This document shows positions 1 through 5,384 of a stretch of 6,074 bases of DNA, in pieces (within the stretch, counting starts at the first letter, position 1; the number at the start of each line of letters is the position of its first letter). A program made the position numbers and the translations under genes. Source of the DNA: Anaerobacillus alkalidiazotrophicus (GTDB lineage Bacteria; Bacillota; Bacilli; Bacillales_H; Anaerobacillaceae). The notes under the pieces are model-generated. The model had not been told where the DNA came from. It searched no databases and saw only the letters and a list, made by a program, of their open reading frames with translations. The DNA is taken from positions 62,426 to 68,499 of the forward strand of contig NZ_MLQS01000027.1 in the NCBI RefSeq assembly GCF_001866055.1, written 5' to 3'.

Positions 1-208
1 GTGGACATGATAACAATAAGTGGATGTGATCTTTTCCAACACTTCCTTGTAAAATGGTGATGCCTCTCGCTTCGCATCCTTGCCTGATTAGCTCTCGTGT
101 TCTTATGGCAATCGGACCATATAATACTTTATATCTGTATTTTGTTACCCAGATTACATGATATTTGATATCATAAACTGCATGACTATTCTTTTTATAG
201 CCGTCCAT
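1..208 (-). CDS. tnpA: IS200/IS605-family transposase TnpA, N-terminal 69 residues (partial)
   Basis: This is the N-terminal half of a Y1 HUH single-strand transposase, a family of about 130-150 residues that cuts and rejoins single-stranded ends at subterminal hairpins. The visible protein begins MDGYKKNSHAVYDIKYHVIW, continues with VTKYRYKVLYGPIAIRTREL, and reaches GKDHIHLLLSCP before the window edge. The YHVIWVTKYR segment is characteristic of the family. His61-Ile-His63 is the HUH metal-binding motif; the catalytic Tyr would lie beyond position 1. The start is the ATG at 206-208, preceded by GAGGTG (minus strand, 215-220) at 6 nt spacing. No frameshift is visible in the part present. It is too short for most ORF callers because it is cut by the window edge. 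Confidence 0.93.
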   Translation of the reverse strand, partial: MDGYKKNSHAVYDIKYHVIWVTKYRYKVLYGPIAIRTRELIRQGCEARGITILQGSVGKDHIHLLLSCP

Positions 209-237
209 ACTTTTCACCTCACAACTTAAGTATGGAC
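203..237 (-). promoter_or_regulatory. Leader hairpin enclosing the tnpA ribosome binding site and start codon
   Basis: In the minus-strand mRNA a 10-bp perfect stem forms between GTCCATACTT (237-228) and AAGTATGGAC (212-203). The 15-nt loop contains the GAGGTG ribosome binding site, and the 3' arm contains the ATG start codon. Translation of IS200 transposase is known to be held very low by an mRNA hairpin that hides its initiation region. This structure looks like an equivalent device, although here the start codon rather than the Shine-Dalgarno is buried. Confidence 0.6.
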
Positions 238-257
238 ATCGAAGTGTAAGGCTAAAA

Positions 258-294
258 GCGTATACCGTCTAAAGACGGTGGAGTTAGACCACGC
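258..294 (-). repeat. IS200/IS605 left-end subterminal hairpin, possible terminator
   Basis: The core is a perfect 6-bp stem ACCGTC (264-269) and GACGGT (274-279) around a TAAA loop. GCGT (258-261) can pair with ACGC (291-294) to give an extended, bulged stem. A competing pairing, GTGG (278-281) with CCAC (289-292), is possible. Imperfect bulged hairpins at this position are the TnpA recognition sites of the family. Read on the minus strand the hairpin is followed by ATACGC and TTTT, so it might also stop transcription entering from the coat operon. Confidence 0.65.
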
Positions 295-329
295 ATTTGG
301 AAATTAACATCCTCTGATTGTTATGAAGT

Positions 330-1922
330 TTATTTTCGTTTTCTGTTTTTTCTACCCCTTTTTCTTTTCTCCACTTTTATTTTAAACCACGGTTTTGCTG
401 GTGGATTGTCGTGACAAACAAAAATCTTCTTCTTCGGTACTATTTCTTCCACTTCTTCTACTACTTCAGTTTCTTCAGTAACCCCTTCTACCTCTTCAAC
501 TACTTCATCGTTGTTTGTCTCTTCCTTATCAACTTCTTCAATTTCTTCGATAACCTCTGCTTCCTCTTCAACTCCTTCATCGTTTTCTTCTTTTGCTTCG
601 TCCATTTCTTCTAGATCATTCAGTTCTACTTGTTCTATAGTTTCTGCTATCTCTTCATTTTTCTCTTGTGTAAATTCTAATGGTAAATCTTCTGTTGTTT
701 TGGAAGCTAAATCGATTATTTCTTCATTTTCTTCCTTCACTGCATTGTCTGATCCAATCGGAGCATTATTTTTCATTTTATCTTCCATTTCCTCCCAAAC
801 GGAGGAAATATTATTGACAACCCGGTTCCAATTATACTTTTCTTCCGCAAGCTTTCGTCCGTACTGCCCCAATTCTTTACATAAGTTTGGACTAGAAATT
901 AACTGGGATATATAGTTTGCAAATTCAGTTGGATCTTCTGGATTTTCAACGACAAATCCATTTTTATTTATTTCAATTACTTCTGGATTACCACCTCTTG
1001 CCGTCGTTATGATTGGCAAACCAGCAGCCATTGCTTCATAATGAACACGAGCTAGTGGTTCTTGCCATTGTGAAGGACAAACAAAAATGTCAGAAGCTAC
1101 AAACCAGTATTGAATTTCATCAGGAGATACAAATCCAGTCGTAATAACCGGTACGCTTAATCGATCGGCTAACGCACGAACATAAGCTACGTAGTCAGTT
1201 ATTTCATTGGTGCTGAACCATTTACTTCCTACAATAACTAATGCTATATTTGGATGCTTCTTTTCTAATTCAGGTATGGCTCGAACGAGGACATCAGCTC
1301 CTTTATTTGGTGAAAGTCTACCTGCAAATAATATAACTTTCTTTCCTTCAAGATTATGAGCTCGTCGTACAACATCTTTAATTTTTTTTCCTTTCTCAGT
1401 ATAAGCAGGTACAAATCGCTCCAAATCAACACCAGAATAAATCGTTTGTAATTTAGGCTCGGCTTCTGGGTAGAGCTCAATGATTGCCTGCCCAATATAA
1501 TTACTAATCGTGATGATTTTATCGACTTGACTTATTGCCACTTTCGCTTCTTCTGGCTCAATTTTATCACGTTTAAACATGTCGTTATGCATGCTTAAGA
1601 CGATCCGTGATTGAGGTGCTACTTCACGTACAGGGCTAACTAAACGAGGCCGATTAAATATGTGGATTAAGTCAAAAGATTGATCCTTAATATAGTTTAC
1701 AACGCCCTCTCGATAGATTTCTAATAGCTTTCCTGGAACACGGACATAATGAATACCATCTTTTGTCTCTGTTTCTGGTAATGAAGGATCTGTAATACCC
1801 AAAATTGTAATATCATGGTTTTTACTTAGTTCCGGAACAGATCCAGCAATATACGTTTGAATTGCCCCTCCTCGTATGGGTGGAACTGGTAACTTTTCAG
1901 TGCATATGATCAGGACTTTCAT
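330..1922 (-). CDS. cotSA: GT4-family glycosyltransferase, CotSA-like spore coat protein with long charged C-terminal extension
   Basis: Predicted retaining GT-B sugar transferase of 530 residues. The N-terminal Rossmann half shows the glycine-rich acceptor loop PPIRGGA (residues 14-20) and SMHND (110-114). The C-terminal nucleotide-sugar half shows GRLSPNKGAD (201-210) and the EX7E motif, E288 to E296. The catalytic part ends near residue 380, about the full length of B. subtilis CotSA. The remaining 150 residues are extra: a Glu/Asp/Val-rich stretch (about 395-495), a short PKKKIFVCHDNPPAKPWF segment (496-513), and a Lys/Arg tail (514-530) ending in RGRKNRKRK. The ATG overlaps the upstream CotS-type gene as ATGA (1919-1922), with AAAGGAGGT at 1931-1939, so the two are translationally coupled. 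The overlapping CotS-family partner supports the CotSA assignment over a general capsule or polysaccharide GT4 enzyme, but donor and acceptor are unknown and the symbol is by similarity. Confidence 0.82.
   Translation of the reverse strand: MKVLIICTEKLPVPPIRGGAIQTYIAGSVPELSKNHDITILGITDPSLPETETKDGIHYVRVPGKLLEIYREGVVNYIKDQSFDLIHIFNRPRLVSPVREVAPQSRIVLSMHNDMFKRDKIEPEEAKVAISQVDKIITISNYIGQAIIELYPEAEPKLQTIYSGVDLERFVPAYTEKGKKIKDVVRRAHNLEGKKVILFAGRLSPNKGADVLVRAIPELEKKHPNIALVIVGSKWFSTNEITDYVAYVRALADRLSVPVITTGFVSPDEIQYWFVASDIFVCPSQWQEPLARVHYEAMAAGLPIITTARGGNPEVIEINKNGFVVENPEDPTEFANYISQLISSPNLCKELGQYGRKLAEEKYNWNRVVNNISSVWEEMEDKMKNNAPIGSDNAVKEENEEIIDLASKTTEDLPLEFTQEKNEEIAETIEQVELNDLEEMDEAKEENDEGVEEEAEVIEEIEEVDKEETNNDEVVEEVEGVTEETEVVEEVEEIVPKKKIFVCHDNPPAKPWFKIKVEKRKRGRKNRKRK
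438..740 (-). repeat. Low-complexity acidic region encoding degenerate VEEVEE-type repeats
   Basis: This codes for about residues 395-495 of the glycosyltransferase, dominated by Glu, Asp and Val with recurring units such as VIEEIEEVDKEE, VVEEVEGVTEE and VVEEVEEIV. On the plus strand it reads as runs of CTTCTTC, CTACTTC and related triplets. The repetition is imperfect at the DNA level, which suggests expansion by slippage followed by drift. The region explains the long open frames seen on the opposite strand. Confidence 0.8.
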
Positions 1923-3022
1923 GAAGATTTACCTCCTTTCCAGTCTTCCTTGAGTTGCTCAATAACCTGCCATTTTGTTTGATCAATTTGGACGATGCGA
2001 TTTACTAATGCTTCTAATTCGCCATCCATAAATACGGTTGGTTCAAACAACATTTCTTTTACGTTTTTATAAAATAAGTTCGGCAAGCACATATCGATGA
2101 TCAAAATGTCAAAGAGTTCATCTTCAATCGGATTCGCTTCGTGATAAGCATTAATCATTGCTTTGGCCCAAGTAAAATCCCAAGCACCTAAATCATCCAT
2201 CGTACCTGTAATTAATTTTCGTAAATCTCGAATAGGTAAATCGTAGGCTACTCCATCTAGGTCAATGATCCACATGCCATCTGCACCTTTTTGCCCATTT
2301 GACCATCCATAGTCCTGATGAACAAGACCCCATTCTTTATTTCCTCTTGCGACGAGATCATTGTAAGCCGATTGTTCAAGAAGTTGCAATGCTTTTACCG
2401 CTTGCTCTTCAAACATATCGATGACTGATAAAATAGTTGAACTTGCTGGCATTTCACTATAAACTTTAGCAATATCTCGAAACCACTCCATTTTTTTTAC
2501 CACTTTTTTGTATGTTTTAGGCCAACGAAATAGTCTTGATGCATTTTCAGCCCCTTTTGGAGGTGTATAACCTTTAGAAAGACGGTGAAATTCCCCTATT
2601 GCAGAACATAGTAATTTTGCTCCTTCTAAGTCTTTTGTTACTTGTTCTAGTGGCTCAATCCATTCAGCAACAAACCAAAGTTTCCCCCCCATTTCAACAA
2701 AGTTTTCTCCCGATTTCGTTTTAATTAATGGTGGTACTTTGGCGTTCTTCTCTACAACTAAATACTCTTGTGCGCCTAAACTAAATAAACTTCTTGTTGG
2801 TCTACGGTGTAAAATTTTTAAACTCATCGGACCTTTATCTGTGTTAATTTTCCAAATAAGGCCACCCTTATCAGCTTTTGTAGTAATTACTTCCATGTGA
2901 CTAACCGTCATATCATAATAGGTAACTACTTGTTGCGCCATTTCCTCAATATAAGATGGGACATACAAGTCTCCAAGAGTTCCATCTAAATCCCAAGGAG
3001 TAATTAATTGTTCTTCACTCAT
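1919..3022 (-). CDS. cotS: CotS-family spore coat protein (protein-kinase-like/aminoglycoside phosphotransferase fold)
   Basis: This 367-residue protein matches the CotS/YutH/YsxE family in length and motif order. Family members have an APH-like kinase fold; CotS of B. subtilis is an inner-coat protein encoded next to CotSA. Visible elements are a beta-rich N-lobe with SLKI carrying a candidate ATP-binding Lys69, FHRLSKGY (145-152), and the catalytic loop LVHQDYGWSN (233-242) with H235, D237 and N242. IIDLDGVAYDLPIRDL follows (252-267), with metal-binding candidates D254/D256 and the family's YDLPxRDL signature. The key kinase positions are kept, so activity cannot be excluded although CotS proteins have no established substrate. 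The start ATG (3020-3022) follows GGAGGG at 3029-3034. It is the first gene of an operon with the overlapping glycosyltransferase and is divergent from the YusW-like gene. The symbol denotes family, not proven orthology. Confidence 0.85.
   Translation of the reverse strand: MSEEQLITPWDLDGTLGDLYVPSYIEEMAQQVVTYYDMTVSHMEVITTKADKGGLIWKINTDKGPMSLKILHRRPTRSLFSLGAQEYLVVEKNAKVPPLIKTKSGENFVEMGGKLWFVAEWIEPLEQVTKDLEGAKLLCSAIGEFHRLSKGYTPPKGAENASRLFRWPKTYKKVVKKMEWFRDIAKVYSEMPASSTILSVIDMFEEQAVKALQLLEQSAYNDLVARGNKEWGLVHQDYGWSNGQKGADGMWIIDLDGVAYDLPIRDLRKLITGTMDDLGAWDFTWAKAMINAYHEANPIEDELFDILIIDMCLPNLFYKNVKEMLFEPTVFMDGELEALVNRIVQIDQTKWQVIEQLKEDWKGGKSS
1931..1939 (-). promoter_or_regulatory. Shine-Dalgarno AAAGGAGGT inside the end of the CotS-type gene
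   Basis: This near-perfect ribosome binding site encodes the last residues of the upstream protein (Lys-Gly-Gly). It lies 8 nt before the ATG of the glycosyltransferase. With the ATGA overlap it fixes the glycosyltransferase start and implies coupled expression. Confidence 0.85.
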
Positions 3023-3053
3023 TTTTTCCCCTCCTGGTTACTAATCTAATAAT

Positions 3054-3078
3054 TACTATATTCAACAGATGAAAACGT
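3054..3078 (-). promoter_or_regulatory. Candidate SigK-type promoter of the cotS-cotSA-like operon
   Basis: On the minus strand AATATAGTA (3062-3054) fits the SigK -10 pattern CATANNNTA except for the first base. A -35-like AC lies at 3078-3077 within CCACG, with 14 nt between; this is slightly shorter than the usual gap. Transcription would begin about 25 nt before the ATG, leaving room for the GGAGGG ribosome binding site. It is weaker than the two plus-strand boxes. Late mother-cell expression would be expected for CotS-type genes. Confidence 0.4.
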
Positions 3079-3207
3079 GGATGGATATTTATCACGAAAA
3101 TAGGAAAATTACTCATTTTCTTCACTTCTAATTTGTAGATCTCAGTCATATATAGGAAAAGGGCACATTTTTTGTGAAAAGCAAAAAACACTTCCTAAAT
3201 GTCCTAA

Positions 3208-3234
3208 ACTCCAAACTGTTAAGGGCATATGTTA
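3208..3234 (+). promoter_or_regulatory. SigK-like promoter of the acidic YusW-like gene
   Basis: AC at 3208-3209, a 16-nt gap, then CATATGTTA at 3226-3234, a full match to CATANNNTA and preceded by G. The predicted start of transcription is near 3241, giving a leader of about 36 nt with AAGGAGG at 3263-3269. No convincing SigA boxes with better spacing were seen. Confidence 0.6.
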
Positions 3235-3276
3235 AGAAGGGTATAACAAACCAAATCATTTCAAGGAGGACAAAAA

Positions 3277-3648
3277 ATGAGTAAAGACATTCAAGAATTA
3301 ACGGTTGAACTTGAGTTTGAAAATGGGGAAAAATTTGAATTACACTTTGAGGAAGAAGAGCTAACACTCTACAAAAAAACAGATGCAGGTGATGAAGAAA
3401 TAAATAACGACGGAAAAGTCTTCCCTACAGACTTTATGGATAAATTGTCAATTTCTTCTGATATGGATGCAGAAAAAATCTCAGAAAAGGTTGTTGCTGC
3501 ATTAGGTGACGATTCATTTATCGAAGCAGATATTGAAGTCGTCTTCACTGACGGTTCAGAAGTTGAATTTAAGATAGAAGCTGAGGAAGATGATGAGGAA
3601 GACGAAGCTGAGGAAGATGATGAGGAGGACGATGAAGAAGACGAATAG
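3277..3648 (+). CDS. YusW-like small acidic protein with poly-Asp/Glu tail
   Basis: This 123-residue protein has no signal peptide or membrane segment. Residues 6-26 (ELTVELEFENGEKFELHFEE) and 84-100 (ADIEVVFTDGSEVEFKI) are two beta-hairpin-like units sharing the pattern hydrophobic-E/D-F-x-(N/D)-G. They flank a helix-like stretch (about 49-77, FPTDFMDKLSISSDMDAEKI and onward). This order resembles YusW-like domains of Bacillus, whose function is unknown; the match is by eye. Residues 101-123 are all Asp or Glu except two Ala, and the protein is strongly anionic overall. The start ATG follows AAGGAGG (3263-3269) at 7 nt. The gene is divergent from the cotS-like operon, has its own SigK-like promoter and is followed by a terminator, so it is monocistronic. 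A role as an acidic spore-coat or calcium/cation-binding component is inference. Confidence 0.7.
   Translation: MSKDIQELTVELEFENGEKFELHFEEEELTLYKKTDAGDEEINNDGKVFPTDFMDKLSISSDMDAEKISEKVVAALGDDSFIEADIEVVFTDGSEVEFKIEAEEDDEEDEAEEDDEEDDEEDE
3577..3630 (+). repeat. 27-bp tandem duplication in the acidic tail
   Basis: Two adjacent 27-nt units (3577-3603 and 3604-3630) differ at one base, A against G near their ends. Each begins GAAGCTGAGGAAGATG and encodes EAEEDDEED. The near identity points to a recent in-frame duplication, so tail length probably varies between strains. Confidence 0.88.
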
Positions 3649-3686
3649 GTAAAAAATTGTGATAGTATCAATTAAATAAACGAATG

Positions 3687-3735
3687 AAAGCTAAGTTTAG
3701 ACGTCCGATCATTACATCGTCTCTACTTAGCTTTT
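3687..3735. terminator. Bidirectional-looking intrinsic terminator after the YusW-like gene
   Basis: AAAGCTAAG (3687-3695) pairs with CTTAGCTTT (3726-3734), and AGACG (3699-3703) pairs with CGTCT (3718-3722), with a small mismatched interior between them. TTTTACTATTGTC follows on the plus strand. It separates the YusW-like gene from the DUF4183 genes, which therefore need their own promoter. Confidence 0.75.
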
Positions 3736-3807
3736 ACTATTGTCTTTATCATTGATCATCAATACTAATAGTCTTTTAGACCATTTAGTCTTACTATACT
3801 TTTTGGA

Positions 3808-3834
3808 ACTAAAATATTTTCACTACATAAAATA
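3808..3834 (+). promoter_or_regulatory. SigK-like promoter of the triple-DUF4183 gene
   Basis: AC at 3808-3809, a 16-nt gap, then CATAAAATA at 3826-3834, a full CATANNNTA match with the same spacing as the box at 3208-3234. Transcription would start near 3841, leaving a leader of about 75 nt. This lies downstream of the terminator hairpin, as expected for a separate unit. The AT-rich context makes chance matches easier, so confidence is moderate. Confidence 0.55.
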
Positions 3835-3902
3835 TGAATGGCAATTATCAAGTTTATTAGTAAATCTTCACTAATTGATGGTAAATCAAATGTATAATTT
3901 TT

Positions 3903-3909
3903 GGAGTGA
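3903..3909 (+). promoter_or_regulatory. Ribosome binding site GGAGTGA that decides a GTG start
   Basis: GGAGTGA ends 6 nt before GTG at 3916. Its TGA (3907-3909) is an in-frame stop codon, so translation cannot start upstream. The first in-frame ATG lies about 180 codons further on, inside the protein. Confidence 0.8.
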
Positions 3910-3915
3910 TTTGTT

Positions 3916-5274
3916 GTGATTAGAAATGACTCCCGTAAGATCACTTGTTTTCTATCTGATAAAAACGGCAACATTTTAAATCCCTATACGGACAATGCAA
4001 TTACGTATCAAGAAATTTCACCGCCACATAATCGATCTAAAAAATCATTCATAGCCCATGGGAAAACAATCTCACTTGCTAAAGTACTCATTGCAATAAG
4101 TGGATATATCGTACTTTCATCTGATGGAAAAAACTTTTCAAGTCCCATAGCATTTAGTACTATAAAACGACTTTACCTTTATGCTCCAAAGCAAACTCAG
4201 TTACACTTTACTGTTAATAAATTTTCTTGTGTTGCAATCCCTACCTCTACTACGAACAAGCAGTTCCTTGATCAAATAAAGATCTTCATTAATCTTGACA
4301 CTATTGTTGATGTTGAAGCGAAAAATACCATTTGTACTCCAGGAACACAACCATATTCACAATTATCACAAAATCAAACAAAAAACCATTGTATCAATAT
4401 CAATCAAGTTTACGACTCTGTATCGTTTCAAACTAATGTATGTATTTACCATATGGCAACCAAGATAAATTCAGTTGTTTATCAGTTTAATTGTTTAAGT
4501 GATGGTCAAAAAAATACGTATACAAATAATGATGAGTTAACAATGTATGGTAACCAAGGCATACTAGATCCTAATAAATGTTCTTATTTTCAAGTATTTA
4601 TTAACGGGATATTACAGCCGAAAATCATCTACAAAATTGAAAAAAGAAAACTTACTTTAAACACGATTGATGTTCCACCAAAAGGAACACCGATTATGAT
4701 TAAATTTGTTACGTATTATGATCCTGACAGTAAAATTTTACAAGGTGTGAGTTATCAATTTAATACAATTTCTGACGGAGTAAAGAAATCATTTACTAGC
4801 GACGATAAATTAGTTGAATATGGTGATCAAGGCATCCCTGATCCTTCTTTTGTCTCTTACTTTAATCTTTATATTAACGGAGTATTACAACCGCATACAA
4901 ACTATATGGTACAACAAGGAGTTCTTACGTTAAGAACGGATGATATTCCACAAAAAGATGTACCAATTATTCTTGAAGCTATAAGTATTTATTCACCAAA
5001 CTATGAACTCTTAATAGGATGTACTTCCCAATATAATACCATTTCCGATGGGGTAAAAGAGATTTTTACCAATCAAGACGAGCTTACTATGTATGGAGAG
5101 GAAGGCATTCTTAACCCAAACGAAGTATCTTCAATAAATCTATTTATTAACGGGGTAATACAGCCAGAGCTAAATTACCATGTTGAAATCGGTCTACTCA
5201 CCTTGCTTACAGAAGATATTCCACATCAAGGTACACCGATCTCACTACAATTTATAACCCTAATTCGTTCATAA
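3916..5274 (+). CDS. Triple DUF4183-repeat protein, putative spore coat/exosporium component
   Basis: This 452-residue protein starts at GTG and has no signal peptide. Residues 1-185 form a unique N-terminal region with SGYIVLSSDGKNFSSPIAF (62-80), RLYLYAPKQTQLHFTVNKF (85-103) and a cysteine-flanked motif CININQVYDSVSFQTNVC (159-176). I do not recognise a named domain there. Three DUF4183 domains follow at about 188-267, 279-358 and 371-450, each with (Y/S)Q(F/Y)N, SDG, YG(N/D/E)(Q/E)GI, (F/Y)ING(I/V)(L/I)QP, and a final IDVP/DDIP/EDIP step. Of eight Cys (11, 105, 140, 159, 176, 193, 222, 369), seven lie before the second repeat, which would allow disulphide cross-linking. Mother-cell synthesis without a secretion signal fits a coat or exosporium protein. 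DUF4183 is of unknown molecular function. A phage or adhesin-like fibre protein is the main alternative. Confidence 0.8.
   Translation: MIRNDSRKITCFLSDKNGNILNPYTDNAITYQEISPPHNRSKKSFIAHGKTISLAKVLIAISGYIVLSSDGKNFSSPIAFSTIKRLYLYAPKQTQLHFTVNKFSCVAIPTSTTNKQFLDQIKIFINLDTIVDVEAKNTICTPGTQPYSQLSQNQTKNHCININQVYDSVSFQTNVCIYHMATKINSVVYQFNCLSDGQKNTYTNNDELTMYGNQGILDPNKCSYFQVFINGILQPKIIYKIEKRKLTLNTIDVPPKGTPIMIKFVTYYDPDSKILQGVSYQFNTISDGVKKSFTSDDKLVEYGDQGIPDPSFVSYFNLYINGVLQPHTNYMVQQGVLTLRTDDIPQKDVPIILEAISIYSPNYELLIGCTSQYNTISDGVKEIFTNQDELTMYGEEGILNPNEVSSINLFINGVIQPELNYHVEIGLLTLLTEDIPHQGTPISLQFITLIRS
4480..5265 (+). repeat. Three tandem 91-residue (273-bp) DUF4183 repeats
   Basis: The conserved QFN/QYN motif begins at residues 190, 281 and 372, so the period is exactly 91 residues (273 nt). 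Copies span about 4480-4716, 4753-4989 and 5026-5265. Short linkers (DPDSKILQGVS and SPNYELLIGCT) connect them. DNA has diverged far more than the protein, so the duplication is old and held by selection. Confidence 0.88.
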
Positions 5275-5296
5275 AATGATGAAAACCTATTTTATG
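5270..5296 (+). other. AT-rich hairpin overlapping the stop codon of the triple-repeat gene
   Basis: CATAAAAT (5270-5277) can pair with ATTTTATG (5289-5296) across an 11-nt loop; the stop codon TAA is in the 5' arm. No T-run follows, so it is a poor intrinsic terminator. Readthrough into the next DUF4183 gene, or processing of a joint transcript, is plausible. Confidence 0.4.
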
Positions 5297-5312
5297 TGAA
5301 ATAAGGCATACA
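5287..5312 (+). promoter_or_regulatory. Weak SigE-like promoter candidate before the single-domain DUF4183 gene
   Basis: CATACA (5307-5312) matches the core of the SigE -10 element. CTATTTT (5287-5293), 13 nt upstream, loosely resembles the ATATT-type -35. No CATANNNTA box exists in the 110-nt gap, unlike the other promoters here. The gene may instead be read from the promoter at 3808. Confidence 0.25.
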
Positions 5313-5384
5313 ACCTATGACTTACTCATATGGATTTGAGTAAACTAAATGGAACAAAAATAAATTATAGAAAGGTTAGATAGT

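Larger units (their letters stand above)
1..300 (-). mobile_element. IS200/IS605-family element, left (5') end, truncated by window start
   Basis: The segment contains the start of an IS200-type TnpA gene preceded by a short leader and a subterminal imperfect hairpin, the usual left-end layout of IS200/IS605 elements. These elements move as single strands, have no terminal inverted repeats and make no target duplication, so the exact boundary cannot be read from one end. It should lie just beyond the hairpin foot at 294, somewhere near 295-315. The rest of tnpA, any tnpB and the right-end hairpin lie outside the window. The element sits directly after the stop codon of the glycosyltransferase gene and is transcribed in the same direction. 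Confidence 0.85.

Noticed and set aside
411..915. Two plus-strand open frames rich in Phe/Ser opposite the glycosyltransferase tail
   Set aside because: They are antisense readings of Glu/Asp-rich codons, lack ribosome binding sites, and have low-complexity composition.
1265..1495. Minus-strand 76-codon frame inside the glycosyltransferase
   Set aside because: It lies in another frame of a well-supported gene with conserved motifs and has no similarity I recognise.
3147..3155. CATATATAG as another SigK -10 box
   Set aside because: The last two bases are AG rather than TA, and it is further from the gene than the full match at 3226.
3146..3367. Minus-strand hydrophobic 73-codon frame across the divergent promoter region
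   Set aside because: It overlaps the start of the YusW-like gene and the promoter boxes and lacks a convincing ribosome binding site.
3369..3671. Minus-strand frame with long Ser runs opposite the YusW-like gene
   Set aside because: It is the antisense of the Asp/Glu tail; no Shine-Dalgarno, and the sense gene has a strong start and homology.
3765..3974. Minus-strand 69-codon frame over the leader of the triple-repeat gene
   Set aside because: It covers the SigK-like promoter and GTG start of a better-supported gene, with no family resemblance.
5322..5343. Inverted repeat TTACTCA/TGAGTAA as a terminator
   Set aside because: Only 7 bp with an 8-nt loop and no following T-run; it could be a protein-binding site but nothing supports that.
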